Positions 7,731 through 16,231 of a stretch of DNA of 64,000 nucleotides are shown here, one piece after another. Position numbers and translations under genes: made by a program. This stretch comes from Williamsia muralis (lineage in GTDB: Bacteria; Actinomycetota; Actinomycetes; Mycobacteriales; Mycobacteriaceae): contig NZ_PEBD01000008.1 of the NCBI RefSeq assembly GCF_002735905.1, positions 620,001 through 684,000 of the forward strand, in the 5' to 3' direction. Numbering within the stretch: position 1 is the stretch's first letter; every line of letters starts with the position of its first letter. The notes under the pieces were generated by a model. That model searched no databases. It was not told the DNA's origin and saw only the letters and a program-made list of their open reading frames with translations.

Positions 7731-8990
7731 GTGATCGACCTGAAGATTTTGCGCGACAACCCCGACCTCGTCCGGGCATCTCAACGCACCCGCGGTGAGG
7801 ATCCCGGCCTCGTGGATGTGCTGCTCGCCGCCGACTCCGAGCGTCGGGCGGCCATCGCCGAGGCCGATCAGCGGCGCTCGGAACAGAAGGACCTCGGCAA
7901 GCTCATCGGAAAGGCGCCCGCCGAGGAGAAGCAGGAACTGCTCGCTCGGGGTAAGCACCTTGCCGACCAGGTCAAAGCCGCACACGCCCGCGAGTCCGCG
8001 GCCGACGAGAAGATGGCAGCCGCTCATCGCGCCATCAACAACATCGTCGCGCCGGAGGCACCTGCCGGTGGCGAGGAGGACTTCGTCCTCGTGGAGACCG
8101 TGGGCGAGCCCACCCCGATCGAGAACCCCAAGGATCACCTGGAACTCGGCGAGAGCCTCGGTCTGCTGGACATGGAGCGCGGGGCGAAGGTCTCGGGCTC
8201 ACGCTTCTACTTCCTGACCGGGCCGGGCGCCATGCTGCAGCTGGGGCTAATGCAGCTCGCGGCACAGAAGGCGACGGCCAACGGCTTCACCGTGATGATC
8301 CCTCCGGTACTCGTTCGACCCGAGGTGATGGACGGCACCGGATTCCTCGGTGCCCACTCGGCCGAGGTCTACCACCTCGCCGAAGATGATCTGTATCTCG
8401 TCGGTACGTCCGAGGTCCCACTTGCCGGCTACCACATGGGTGAGATTCTCGACCTTTCCGCCGGACCCAAGCGATATGCGGGTTGGTCCAGTTGTTTCCG
8501 TCGTGAGGCGGGCAGCTACGGCAAGGACACCCGCGGCATCATCCGGGTGCACCAGTTCGACAAGGTCGAGGCCTTCATCTACTGCAAGCCCGAAGACGCC
8601 GAGACCGAACACGAGAAGCTTCTCGGCTGGCAGAAGGACATGCTGGCCGCGATCGATGTTCCGTACCGCGTCATCGACGTTGCCGGCGGCGACCTCGGCT
8701 CATCGGCGGCGCGCAAATTCGACTGTGAGGCATGGGTTCCGACGCAGAACACCTATCGCGAACTCACCTCGACCTCCAACTGCACGACGTACCAGGCACG
8801 CCGCCTACAGGTGAGGTACCGAGGCGAGAACGGCAAACCGCAGGTGGCCGCGACCCTCAACGGCACCCTGGCCACCACCCGCTGGATCGTGGCGATCCTG
8901 GAAAACCACCAGCAGCCGGACGGCAGCGTGCGGGTGCCGGAGGCACTGGTGCCTTTTGTGGGTTCGGAGATCCTCGCGCCTGCCCGCTGA
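7731..8990 (+). CDS. serS: Seryl-tRNA synthetase
   Basis: The 419-aa protein equals the usual length of actinobacterial SerS, the class II synthetase that charges tRNA-Ser. The N-terminal 100 residues are the coiled-coil tRNA-binding arm ([20 protein letters not shown] and following helices). Class II motifs follow: [19 protein letters not shown], the motif 2 loop [17 protein letters not shown], and motif 3 [18 protein letters not shown]. The start is GTG at 7731, 10 bp after the ankyrin gene. Gene order with Rv3835/Rv3836 homologues matches Rv3834c. Confidence 0.97.
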   Translation: MIDLKILRDNPDLVRASQRTRGEDPGLVDVLLAADSERRAAIAEADQRRSEQKDLGKLIGKAPAEEKQELLARGKHLADQVKAAHARESAADEKMAAAHRAINNIVAPEAPAGGEEDFVLVETVGEPTPIENPKDHLELGESLGLLDMERGAKVSGSRFYFLTGPGAMLQLGLMQLAAQKATANGFTVMIPPVLVRPEVMDGTGFLGAHSAEVYHLAEDDLYLVGTSEVPLAGYHMGEILDLSAGPKRYAGWSSCFRREAGSYGKDTRGIIRVHQFDKVEAFIYCKPEDAETEHEKLLGWQKDMLAAIDVPYRVIDVAGGDLGSSAARKFDCEAWVPTQNTYRELTSTSNCTTYQARRLQVRYRGENGKPQVAATLNGTLATTRWIVAILENHQQPDGSVRVPEALVPFVGSEILAPAR

Positions 8991-8999
8991 TCACGAGTT

Positions 9000-9035
9000 C
9001 TCGATGCAGGCGTGCACGACGAGCTTTCTTTTTTT
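9000..9035 (+). terminator. Rho-independent terminator after serS
   Basis: An imperfect hairpin (CTCG and TGCA pairing with TGCA and CGAG) is followed by a T-rich run, CTTTCTTTTTTT. It begins about 10 bp after the serS stop. The T-run is unusual for this GC-rich sequence. Confidence 0.6.
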
Positions 9036-9136
9036 GACGACTGACTGCCTCGACAGACCGTGCCGGCCTTTCATCGCGGATGAAACTTGACTTCACCTGC
9101 AACAGCTCTACCGGCGACGATGAAGTAATGTCATGA

Positions 9137-9169
9137 CGCGCGACGTCTCCTGAAACGGAACGTCGCGCG
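9137..9169. other. Strong hairpin before the GAF-ANTAR gene
   Basis: Arms CGCGCGACGT (9137-9146) and ACGTCGCGCG (9160-9169) are perfectly complementary. TCC/GGA extends the stem inward past one bulged base to a 6-nt loop, TGAAAC. It lies 117 bp before the GAF-ANTAR start. There is no T-run. Its function could be termination, mRNA structure or protein binding. Confidence 0.55.
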
Positions 9170-9285
9170 CCGGGTGTTCGAGCTCAGAAGGTAGCGGCGC
9201 CTGCTGTATTCGTATTGTCGGTGCCAAAACGCTTTCCCTGTGATGGGGTGGCGCGCACCGATGTCGACATTGGAGTTCCGAATCG

Positions 9286-9999
9286 ATGCCGAATGAGTCG
9301 AACGCTCAGTTGCACACCGTGCTTGCCGACCTCGCCCGCACCGCACACGCCAAGGCGCCCGAGGGACCGGAAGCAGTTCTCACCGAGATCACCGCGAATG
9401 CTGTTGACGTGATCGAGGGCATCGTCTTCGCAGGCATCACCTTGACCAGGGGCGAGAACGTCCTCGACACAATGGCACCCACCCATCAGGTGGCCGAGCA
9501 GTTCGATCAACTTCAACAGCAAGCCGGTCAAGGCCCATGCCTCGATGCCGCCTGGAAACACCGCACGGTAAGGGTGGATGACCTGCTGTCGGAGAACCGC
9601 TGGCCGAGATTGGTCGAGGCAGCGCGCGACCAGTCGCCGGTCAGGTCGTCAGTGTCGTATGAGTTGTTCACCCACGCCGAGGGGATGGGTGCCCTCAACC
9701 TCTATTCGGACCGCGCGCATGCCATCACCGATGACGCGGTCGAAGCAGGCTATGCACTGGCGGCACACGCGGCATTGATATTCGACGCTGCATTGAGACA
9801 GCAGCAGTTCGAGAGCGCCCTGGCATCGCGAGACATCATCGGTCAGGCCAAAGGGATGATCATGGAGAGATTCTCGATCGACGCCACTCAGGCCTTCAAA
9901 CTCCTGACCAAGTTGTCGCAGGAATCGAATGTACGGGTTGCCGAGATAGCCCGGCAGATCATCAGCAATCGATCCGAAGGTGATCAGGAAGCCGGTTGA
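9286..9999 (+). CDS. GAF and ANTAR domain RNA-binding regulator
   Basis: A 237-aa protein with an N-terminal GAF-like sensor domain (about 20-165, including QAGQGPCLDAAWKHRTVRVD and GMGALNLYSDRA) and a C-terminal ANTAR domain (about 175-232: ASRDIIGQAKGMIMERFSID and the helix AFKLLTKLSQESNVRVAEIA). ANTAR proteins bind paired stem-loops in nascent RNA and prevent termination. The GAF ligand is unknown. It is a paralogue of the protein at 37127-37852, with near identity in the ANTAR helix 1. Its 3' end overlaps the convergent phoU-like gene by 16 bp. Confidence 0.9.
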   Translation: MPNESNAQLHTVLADLARTAHAKAPEGPEAVLTEITANAVDVIEGIVFAGITLTRGENVLDTMAPTHQVAEQFDQLQQQAGQGPCLDAAWKHRTVRVDDLLSENRWPRLVEAARDQSPVRSSVSYELFTHAEGMGALNLYSDRAHAITDDAVEAGYALAAHAALIFDAALRQQQFESALASRDIIGQAKGMIMERFSIDATQAFKLLTKLSQESNVRVAEIARQIISNRSEGDQEAG

Positions 10000-10637
10000 G
10001 GTAATTCGCCCGTGACCTGAAAGACGATACGACGGCCGATCAGCACAGCGTGATCGGCGAAGCGTTCGTAGAACCGACCGAGAAGCGTGACGTCGATGGC
10101 GGCTGCGACGCCGTGCGGCCACGAGCTGTCGTCGAGGGTCGACGTCAGTCGGTGGTGCAGATCATCCATGATGTCGTCATCGTCGTGGAGCCGGCGCGCG
10201 TCGGCCGGATCGTGAGTGAGCAGCACATCGCCGACGGTGTGCGACATCGTCACCGCAACCTGGGCCATCTCCGAGAAGTAGGGGGCCACCTCGTCGGGGA
10301 CAACGCTCGCGGGATGACGCCTTCTCGCTGCTTCGGCGATGTGTACGGCAAGTCCACCCATGCGGTCGATGTCGGCGATGATGTGCGTCGCGGCGACGAC
10401 TGTCCGTAGATCGCAGGCAACGGGAGCCTGCCGGGCCAGAAGCAGGAAAGCCTGCGACTCTGCCCGAGCCGACAGTGCCCGTAGGTCATCGTGCGAACTG
10501 ACGACCTCCTCCGCAGCCGCGAGGTCTGCGCACAGAACGGCGTGACTGGCTCGCTCGACGGCATTGCCGGCGAAGGTGGCCATCGTACTGAGCGTTGTGT
10601 TGAGATCGCGTAACTGGTCGCGAAAAGTGCTGCGCAT
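9984..10637 (-). CDS. PhoU family phosphate-signalling protein
   Basis: A 217-aa helical protein of two PhoU repeats: FRDQLRDLNTTLSTMATFAG at the start with a matching second half (SEMAQVAVTMSHTVGDVLL), plus the metal-binding-type segments DIDRMGGLAVHIAEAA and GRFYERFADHAVLIGRR. PhoU proteins bridge the Pst phosphate transporter and PhoR-type kinases. The ATG at 10637 is chosen because conserved sequence starts there, although the frame stays open 155 codons further upstream. No pst genes are adjacent. Confidence 0.92.
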   Translation of the reverse strand: MRSTFRDQLRDLNTTLSTMATFAGNAVERASHAVLCADLAAAEEVVSSHDDLRALSARAESQAFLLLARQAPVACDLRTVVAATHIIADIDRMGGLAVHIAEAARRRHPASVVPDEVAPYFSEMAQVAVTMSHTVGDVLLTHDPADARRLHDDDDIMDDLHHRLTSTLDDSSWPHGVAAAIDVTLLGRFYERFADHAVLIGRRIVFQVTGELPQPAS

Positions 10638-10859
10638 GAGAGTGTCTCTCTGTCTGGAGTCAGCGGCCGCATGAGAATCGCCGAGGGAGTGATGGACTCG
10701 CTGAAAGTGACTGCGCATTCTTAGACAGATGGCGAGATGGCGGACGAACGACGCGCCTGTGACCCATACTACTTGTCTGCTCATCGGTGACGACGCTTTC
10801 GATGCGACGCGACCGATTCCGCCGACTTTAGAGGCCGCACGGTGCTGATTCAGTTGGAG

Positions 10860-10882
10860 CCCACGTCTGCGACGTGGGTTTT
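10860..10882 (+). terminator. Intrinsic terminator-like hairpin with T-run in a divergent intergenic region
   Basis: Arms CCCACGTC and GACGTGGG are perfect, the loop is TGC, and TTTT follows on the plus strand. The 500-bp gap 10638-11137 has no coding frame I can support. No rightward gene precedes this hairpin, so it may end a small RNA or act as an attenuator in the leader of the transporter gene at 11138. Confidence 0.55.
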
Positions 10883-10916
10883 CGCATCGTCGAGTTTGCA
10901 CGGAGAGCACCGCGCA

Positions 10917-10952
10917 CGAAGGCCGCGGCACCTGTGGGTGTCGCGGCCTTCG
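10917..10952. other. 16-bp stem hairpin upstream of the transporter gene
   Basis: Left arm CGAAGGCCGCGGCACC pairs with GGTGTCGCGGCCTTCG, with one G-T wobble on the plus-strand RNA and a 4-nt loop TGTG. It lies 35 bp after the first hairpin and about 185 bp before the transporter start. No T-run follows. Confidence 0.55.
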
Positions 10953-11137
10953 CGTCAGACGGGACGATGTTCGCCAGTGCGCCTCTCGGCAAGTGGTTGC
11001 TCGCAGCAACTTTGGGGTGGTACCCGGGGCAGTGATACGAACATCGTCGCTTGCTACAACGGGCGCAGGTGCCGCACTATTCCGCACTCTGGGCGCGTTC
11101 ATGCGCGGAAGTGGTCGGGCCCCGACATAATCCCCCC

Positions 11138-12049
11138 ATGATCATCGGCATTCTCGCGGCGTTGTTCGCGTGCATCGCATACGGGGTGTCCTCCGTCATG
11201 CAGGCCTACGGCGCACGCTCGGCGAAGCAGGCGGCAGCCGCGCGCGGCGAGAGCGGTTTCGAGACCGACAAGGGCGCGCCGACCATGCGGTCGACGATGG
11301 CCGCGGTCTTGACGACCGCGTTCATCGTCGGAACCGTTCTCGATGTTGTCGGGTTCGGCGGCAGCGCGGTGTCGGCGCGTCTCATCCCGCTCTTCCTGTC
11401 GCAGACGATCGTCAGTGCGAATCTGGTGGTGACAGCGATCCTCGGCATCTTCGTGCTCGGCATCAACCTGCACAAGAGGGACTGGCTGGCGATCGCGGTC
11501 GTGATCGTGGCGCTGTTCGCGCTCGGCATCTCTGCGGACTCCGAAGGCCACGGGCACGACGCCGCCTGGTTCCACTGGGGCTTGCTTGCCGTCACCCTGG
11601 TGTTGTTCGCCGGCTCGATCGGTTTGATCAGGTGGCTGGGCTCCCGGGCGGCGATTGCCGCCGGGCTGTGTGCGGGCGCGATGTTCGGCGCCGTGGCCAT
11701 CGCGGTGCGCATCCTGCACGGCATTTCCGACTTCGACGTGGTCGACATCCTCACCGATCCCGCCGCCTACGCGCTCGCTGTCGCCGGAATAGGTGGCTAC
11801 TACCTGCACACCGTCGCGCTGCAGTTGGGTTCGGTCAACGGCGCGACGGCCGCGCTGGTGGTGGGCGAGACGGTGGTGCCCGGTCTGGTCGGCATCATCT
11901 GGCTGGGTGACAACGCACTCCCGGGCCGGACATGGTTGGCTGTTCTCGGCTTCATCTTCGCGGTCGTCGGCGCGGTCACAGTGGCGTGGTCGGGCGCGGT
12001 GGAAGCCAGCGCACAGGCCGAGTCCGGAGCAGAGAAGGCACCAGCATGA
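11138..12049 (+). CDS. EamA/DMT-type membrane transporter
   Basis: A 303-aa integral membrane protein with about nine to ten hydrophobic helices, beginning IIGILAALFACIAYGVSSVM. It has the two-fold layout of the drug/metabolite transporter superfamily, including NGATAALVVGETVVPGLVGI in the second half. An internal charged loop (GHGHDAAW) splits the halves. The substrate is unknown. The ATG at 11138 is chosen over an upstream in-frame extension because hydrophobic TM1 begins immediately. The gene overlaps the next by 4 bp (ATGA), which implies coupling. Confidence 0.8.
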   Translation: MIIGILAALFACIAYGVSSVMQAYGARSAKQAAAARGESGFETDKGAPTMRSTMAAVLTTAFIVGTVLDVVGFGGSAVSARLIPLFLSQTIVSANLVVTAILGIFVLGINLHKRDWLAIAVVIVALFALGISADSEGHGHDAAWFHWGLLAVTLVLFAGSIGLIRWLGSRAAIAAGLCAGAMFGAVAIAVRILHGISDFDVVDILTDPAAYALAVAGIGGYYLHTVALQLGSVNGATAALVVGETVVPGLVGIIWLGDNALPGRTWLAVLGFIFAVVGAVTVAWSGAVEASAQAESGAEKAPA

Positions 12050-12552
12050 GCACCACGATGTACAAGCGGTCCACCCGGATGGTCCGCTTCGACGAACTGT
12101 CCATGGAGATGACGGCAGCCCTGGCAGAACATGCTCAAAGCCACCAGTTGGTCCTCAGCGACGACATGCCCGCCTGGCTCACCTCCAGCCAGAATCTGCC
12201 TTCCAACTCGCTTCTCGGAAAAGTGTTCCGCCGCAAGGCCAACTGGACCGATCCGGATGCGGCGCACGAGGTGCTCGTGGTCATCCACTCCACGCACCTG
12301 ATCGTGGTGACAGCGGGTGAGAAGCGGGGCACCGCCGTGTTGTCGGTTCCGATGTCGCAGGCCTCGGCCCGGGTGGGCAGCGCGCTCGAAGACACCTTTG
12401 CGGCGGTGGAGGATTCGGGGATCACACTGGGCGGGTTCCCGGGAGAGCACGGACAAGCCGGTACCTTCTACATCGGGCTAGGCCCCGAAGCTGCGGGAGC
12501 CGAATGCGCGGAGGCGATCCGTGAGGCGATCACCGAGGCGAAGAACCCGTAA
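12046..12552 (+). CDS. Conserved hypothetical protein coupled to the transporter
   Basis: A 168-aa soluble protein with no motif I recognise. It has an acidic helix (MVRFDELSMEMTAALAEHAQ), a central beta-rich stretch (HEVLVVIHSTHLIVVTAGEK) and a helical C-terminus. Charged-hydrophobic alternation and GC-rich third positions indicate a genuine gene. It overlaps the transporter stop by 4 bp, so the two are co-translated and may act together. Confidence 0.75.
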   Translation: MSTTMYKRSTRMVRFDELSMEMTAALAEHAQSHQLVLSDDMPAWLTSSQNLPSNSLLGKVFRRKANWTDPDAAHEVLVVIHSTHLIVVTAGEKRGTAVLSVPMSQASARVGSALEDTFAAVEDSGITLGGFPGEHGQAGTFYIGLGPEAAGAECAEAIREAITEAKNP

Positions 12553-12566
12553 TCGGTTGTCCTGCC

Positions 12567-12587
12567 GGCCCGAAGATCCCTTCGGCC
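12567..12587. terminator. Bidirectional hairpin between convergent genes
   Basis: GGCC plus GAAG pairs with CTTC plus GGCC, with one bulged C and a 4-nt loop ATCC. It lies between the convergent ends of the hypothetical gene (12552) and the SDR gene (12612). No T-run is present. Confidence 0.45.
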
Positions 12588-12611
12588 AACTGGGTTGTCG
12601 CCCCGCCGACC

Positions 12612-13460
12612 TCAGCCGGGCAGCGTTTCGCCGCCGATCGGGGCCAGCACCTCGCCGCTGTAGTACGACGACATGGTCTGCGATGCGAAGAACACGTAGG
12701 ACGGAGCGATCTCGTCCGGCTGCGCGGCGCGACCCATAGGAACCTGCTTACCGAAGTCGGCGACCTTGTCGGCCGGCATCGTCGCGGGAATCAACGGTGT
12801 CCAGACAGGTCCCGGCGCAACACAGTTCACCCGGATTCCGCGGTCGACGAGACTCTGCGCGAGCGAGTAGGTGAGCGCGATGACCGCGCCCTTGGTGGCC
12901 GAGTAGTCGATCAACGACTTGTTGCCGCGCAACCCGTTGATAGAGCCGGTGTTGATGATTGCCGAACCCTCGCCGAGGTGCTCGAGAGCAGCATGGGTCA
13001 CGTGGTAAAAGCTGTGGATGTTCACATCGAACGTTCGCTTCCACTGCTCGGGGGTGATCTCAGAGAAGTCCTCGACAACGCGTTGGTAGGCAACGTTGTT
13101 CACGAGGATGTCCAGACCGCCCAAGTCCTCGACCGTTCGGCCGACGATCTGGCGGCAGTGTGTGGGATCGGCCAGATCCCCTGCGTACGTGGTGCATCGA
13201 CGTCCTTCGGCTTCGACGAGCCCCTTGGTGTGTGCGGCATCGTCGGACTCGTCCAGGTATGCGATGGCGACGTCTGCGCCCTCTTTGGCATAGGCCACGG
13301 CGACTGCCCGTCCGATGCCGGAGTCGCCGCCGGTGATGAGGGCCTTCTTGCCCTGCAAGAGTCCGCGGCCCTGGTACGAACGCATCTCGTCGTGGGGTTG
13401 CTCGCTCATGTCCCCGGTGTGGCCCGGGTATTCGATGTTCTCGGCTGGATGTTCGCTCAT
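12612..13460 (-). CDS. SDR family oxidoreductase, general-stress type
   Basis: A 282-aa short-chain dehydrogenase with the NAD(P)-binding TGGDSGIGR at about 43-51, NNVAYQ, the catalytic Ser region INTGSINGLRG and YSATKGA with the Tyr/Lys pair. The 30-40 residue N-terminal extension rich in Pro, Gly and His is typical of the YdaD/GSP39-type stress SDRs. The start at 13460 has AGAAAGG upstream. A perfect GTTT-N15-GGGTAA promoter ends 29 bp before the start, so control by the SigF-like sigma encoded at 15404 is likely. The substrate is unknown. Confidence 0.93.
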   Translation of the reverse strand: MSEHPAENIEYPGHTGDMSEQPHDEMRSYQGRGLLQGKKALITGGDSGIGRAVAVAYAKEGADVAIAYLDESDDAAHTKGLVEAEGRRCTTYAGDLADPTHCRQIVGRTVEDLGGLDILVNNVAYQRVVEDFSEITPEQWKRTFDVNIHSFYHVTHAALEHLGEGSAIINTGSINGLRGNKSLIDYSATKGAVIALTYSLAQSLVDRGIRVNCVAPGPVWTPLIPATMPADKVADFGKQVPMGRAAQPDEIAPSYVFFASQTMSSYYSGEVLAPIGGETLPG

Positions 13461-13488
13461 GGTTTGCACCTTTCTCGTTCACCGCTGC

Positions 13489-13513
13489 TTACCCGGCGCT
13501 GACCGGGTGAAAC
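13489..13513 (-). promoter_or_regulatory. SigF/SigB-type promoter of the SDR gene
   Basis: On the minus strand GTTT (13513-13510), a 15-bp spacer and GGGTAA (13494-13489) match the SigF consensus GTTT-N15/16-GGGTA(A/T). It lies 29 bp from the SDR start codon. Confidence 0.75.
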
Positions 13514-13518
13514 CTCGA

Positions 13519-13543
13519 GTTTGGCGGTGCGGCCGGCGGGTAA
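13519..13543 (+). promoter_or_regulatory. SigF/SigB-type promoter of the chaB-like gene
   Basis: GTTT at 13519-13522, 15-bp spacer and GGGTAA at 13538-13543, 40 bp before the ChaB-like start. It is back to back with the SDR promoter, so one short interval drives both genes divergently. Confidence 0.75.
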
Positions 13544-13582
13544 CCTCCAGGACCGATCGAACTCTCGAGAAGGAGGAAGCAC

Positions 13583-14002
13583 ATGCCGAAGACGACCAAA
13601 TCGGGTGCGCCGAAGAAGAGCGAGCTGCCGAGTACGTTGATCAAGTCGGGCAAGAAGGCGCAGCGCACGTTCACCAAGACCTACGACTCGGCGATGGACG
13701 AATACGGCGACGAGAAACGTGCGCACCGCACGGCCTTCTCCGCCCTCAAGCACAGCTTCGAAAAGGTGGGCGACCGTTGGGAACCCAAGAAGAAGAAGGG
13801 TCCATCCGACAGCCGGGCCAAGAGTGGCGGCCCCAATCCCTCGGGTAAGTCAGCCGAGGGAGTGGACGCCAATGCGAGCAAGGACCATCTGGTCAAGGTG
13901 GCCAAACGCCTCGACATCAAAGGCCGCTCCTCCATGAAGAAGAAGGAACTGGTCTCCGCCATCAAGAAGGCGAACCGAAAGAAGACCGCCAAGAACCGGT
14001 GA
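13583..14002 (+). CDS. ChaB family protein with a C-terminal Rho-N/SAP-like domain
   Basis: A 139-aa very basic protein. Residues about 12-72 form a ChaB domain (SGKKAQRTFTKTYDSAMDEY, AHRTAFSALKHSFEKVGDRW). A lysine-rich linker leads to a Rho N-terminal/SAP-like motif (DHLVKVAKRLDIKGRSSMKK), which suggests nucleic acid binding. ChaB proteins have been linked to cation antiporter regulation in E. coli, but the actinobacterial role is open. The start is supported by GAAGGAGGAAG upstream, and a SigF-type promoter lies 40 bp away. Confidence 0.9.
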   Translation: MPKTTKSGAPKKSELPSTLIKSGKKAQRTFTKTYDSAMDEYGDEKRAHRTAFSALKHSFEKVGDRWEPKKKKGPSDSRAKSGGPNPSGKSAEGVDANASKDHLVKVAKRLDIKGRSSMKKKELVSAIKKANRKKTAKNR

Positions 14003-14050
14003 CGGTTCCCGGACGGTCTTCCTGGGAGCTCGGGGTTGGCCCTAACGATC

Positions 14051-15229
14051 TCAGGGGCGGAGCAAGATCTTCACTGCGCCGTCCTGCTTCTTGGAGAAGA
14101 TCTCGTAAGCGTGCGGTGCCTCTTCGAGGCTGACCTCGTGGGTGGCGAAATTGTCGACGCCCAGCGGATCCTCATCGGTGAGAAGCGGCATGATGTCGTC
14201 CACCCAGTGCTTGACGTTGGCTTGTCCCATGCGCACATTGATCTGTTTGTCGAACATGGTGCCAAGGGGTAGCGGGTCTGCTTCGCCGCCGTAAACACCG
14301 ATGAGGGACACGGTCCCCCCGCGTCGTACCGCGTCGATGGCGGTGTTCACGGCCGCGAGCCGATCCACGCCTGCGGTCTTGAACACCGGCTGGGCCACCG
14401 CGTCGGGCAGAAGGCCGGCCACCGTCTGGATGAGTTTCGCCACCGGCGCACCATGGGCCTCCATGCCCACCGCGTCGATGACGGAGTCGGTGCCGCGCCC
14501 GGAGGTGCGGTCGCGGATGACATCTCCGATGTTCTTGTTCGAGCGCATGTCGATGGTGTCGATACCGCGGGCCTTGGCTCGATCGAGGCGCTCGGGAACC
14601 ATGTCCACGGCGACCACGTCGTAACCGCGGTGAGCAGCGATGCGGGCGCACATGTCACCAATCGGTCCGAGTCCCAGAACCGTAACCGTTCCACCTTCTG
14701 GCACATTCGCATACTCGACCGCCTGCCACGCGGTGGGGAGCACGTCTGAGAGGTACACGAATCGCGAGTCCGGCGGCCCCTCGGGCACCTTGATGTGGGT
14801 GGAGTCGGCCAGCGGTACACGCAGGTATTCGGCCTGCCCCCCGGGAACCTGCCCATAGAGTTGCGAAAAACCGAACAAGGCCGCCCCGCGACCTTCCGAC
14901 GTCACCTGAGTCGTCTCGCACTGAGTGTGCAGACCTCGGTCGCACATGAAACAACTGCCACAACAGATCTGGAACGGAATGACCACTCGGTCACCCACGG
15001 CCAAATTCTTCACGTCGGCGCCCACTTCGACAACACGTCCCATGGGCTCGTGGCCGAGGATGTCACCGGCGCTCATGAAGGGGCCCAGCACTTCATAAAG
15101 GTGGAGGTCTGAACCGCAGATGTTCGTGGTCGTCAGCTCGATGATGGCATCGGTCGGCTCTTGGATCTTCGGATCCGGTACCGTTTCGACTCGCACGTCC
15201 CGTTTGCCCTGCCACGTCACTGCTCTCAT
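14051..15229 (-). CDS. Zinc-dependent alcohol dehydrogenase (FdhA-like)
   Basis: A 392-aa medium-chain dehydrogenase. Catalytic zinc ligands are seen in TNICGSDLH and GHEPMGRVVEVG. The structural-zinc cysteines lie in CCGSCFMCDRGLHTQC, and the nucleotide-binding motif is VLGLGPIGDMCARIA. Length and the long insertion before the C-terminus resemble glutathione-independent formaldehyde dehydrogenase-like enzymes. The substrate is not fixed by sequence. AGGAGGA precedes the ATG. A GTTC-N15-GGGTAT promoter lies 51 bp upstream, so it probably belongs to the same stress regulon as the neighbouring SDR and ChaB genes. Confidence 0.92.
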   Translation of the reverse strand: MRAVTWQGKRDVRVETVPDPKIQEPTDAIIELTTTNICGSDLHLYEVLGPFMSAGDILGHEPMGRVVEVGADVKNLAVGDRVVIPFQICCGSCFMCDRGLHTQCETTQVTSEGRGAALFGFSQLYGQVPGGQAEYLRVPLADSTHIKVPEGPPDSRFVYLSDVLPTAWQAVEYANVPEGGTVTVLGLGPIGDMCARIAAHRGYDVVAVDMVPERLDRAKARGIDTIDMRSNKNIGDVIRDRTSGRGTDSVIDAVGMEAHGAPVAKLIQTVAGLLPDAVAQPVFKTAGVDRLAAVNTAIDAVRRGGTVSLIGVYGGEADPLPLGTMFDKQINVRMGQANVKHWVDDIMPLLTDEDPLGVDNFATHEVSLEEAPHAYEIFSKKQDGAVKILLRP

Positions 15230-15279
15230 AAGTCCTCCTGGTCGGGTCCGCCCGTTTCGTTCTCGGGCACGCGGGCCGG

Positions 15280-15304
15280 ATACCCACGGAGTGCCGTGGT
15301 GAAC
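15280..15304 (-). promoter_or_regulatory. SigF/SigB-type promoter of the alcohol dehydrogenase gene
   Basis: On the minus strand GTTC (15304-15301), a 15-bp spacer and a perfect GGGTAT (15285-15280). There is one mismatch in the -35 element. Confidence 0.6.
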
Positions 15305-15341
15305 CCAAGCGCTGCTCGAGAACAGGGCCGCATGACAGGGT

Positions 15342-15367
15342 GATTGAAGACGAACTCGACGGGGTAA
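15342..15367 (+). promoter_or_regulatory. Possible autoregulated promoter of the SigF-like gene
   Basis: GATT at 15342-15345, a 16-bp spacer and GGGTAA at 15362-15367, followed 37 bp later by the GTG start. The -35 has one mismatch. Autoregulation is usual for this sigma class but is only inferred here. Confidence 0.4.
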
Positions 15368-15403
15368 CCCAGACGAGTTGAATCAGCCAGCGTAGATGGG
15401 ACC

Positions 15404-16231
15404 GTGTTGGAGCGAACTCAGCCGAAGGCGCGGGTCTCAGACGACTATGCCGACGTCGTGGACTTGATCGCGCGTCTACGGGAGAAAGAGAAGGGCACGC
15501 CCGCTGCGGACCGTCTTCGAGACCAGGTCATCACCCGCTGCCTTCCTCTCGCCGAGAACATCGCCCGCCGCTTCAGTGGCCGCGGCGAGAATCACGATGA
15601 CCTCGTCCAGGTTGCCCGCCTAGGCCTCGTCAACGCGGTGGATCGGTTCGATCCTCAGCACGGTTCGGAGTTCGTGTCCTTCGCAGTGCCCACGATCATG
15701 GGCGAAGTGCGCCGGCACTTCCGGGATGCGGCGTGGGCCACCCGTGTCCCACGCCGGCTCAAGGAGCTGCACAAGTCGATCAGCGACGCCTCGGAAAACC
15801 TGTCCCAGCGCCTCGGGCGGGCACCGTCGCCCAGCGAGATAGCCGCTGAGCTCGATCTCAGCGTCGCCGAAGTGACCGAAGGCTTGTTGGCGCGTGGCGC
15901 CTATCAGGCCCTGTCCACCGATTCCGGCGCGGCCGACGACGAACTCGGCGCGCCGTTGTTGGAGACACTGGGCTCGGAAGATCCCGAGTACGAGCACGTC
16001 GAAAGCTACGTCGCGATTCGCCCCGCACTCGCCAAGCTCTCCGAGCGTGAGCGACGAATTCTGGTGCTGCGATTCTTCGGATCCCAGACCCAGACCGAGA
16101 TCGCGAAACAACTTGGTATCTCGCAGATGCACGTATCGCGCATCCTCTCCAGCACCCTCGCCAAGTTGCGTGACGAGCTCGGCTCTGACGAAGACGGCGC
16201 ACTGGGTGGCCCGAATTCCTTCCTGAACTGA
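15404..16231 (+). CDS. sigF: RNA polymerase sigma factor, SigB/SigF/SigG subfamily
   Basis: A 275-aa group 3 sigma-70 factor. Region 2 (about 45-115) contains CLPLAENIARRFSGRGENHD and GSEFVSFAVPTIMGEVRRHF. Region 3 (about 125-195) contains RVPRRLKELHKSISDASENL. Region 4 (about 210-260) contains LSERERRILVLRFFGSQTQT and the helix-turn-helix IAKQLGISQMHVSRILSSTL. The start is GTG at 15404. Downstream STAS and RsbW-like genes make a partner-switching module, and several nearby genes have matching promoters. The symbol is by family and could equally be sigB in local nomenclature. Confidence 0.93.
   Translation: MLERTQPKARVSDDYADVVDLIARLREKEKGTPAADRLRDQVITRCLPLAENIARRFSGRGENHDDLVQVARLGLVNAVDRFDPQHGSEFVSFAVPTIMGEVRRHFRDAAWATRVPRRLKELHKSISDASENLSQRLGRAPSPSEIAAELDLSVAEVTEGLLARGAYQALSTDSGAADDELGAPLLETLGSEDPEYEHVESYVAIRPALAKLSERERRILVLRFFGSQTQTEIAKQLGISQMHVSRILSSTLAKLRDELGSDEDGALGGPNSFLN

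Noticed and set aside
9137-9169. Binding site for the ANTAR protein encoded next to it
   Set aside because: ANTAR targets, as I recall them, are two tandem hexaloop hairpins with A at loop position 1 and G at 4. This is a single hairpin with loop TGAAAC and does not fit on either strand.
10851-10882. tRNA or riboswitch at the divergent-region hairpin
   Set aside because: No T-loop consensus (GGTTCGAATCC-like) or cloverleaf arms are present, and no riboswitch core that I know matches.
9984-11102. Long version of the PhoU-like gene (372 codons)
   Set aside because: The extra 155 residues are Arg/Ser-rich with no PhoU similarity and overlap hairpins. The conserved sequence starts at the ATG at 10637.
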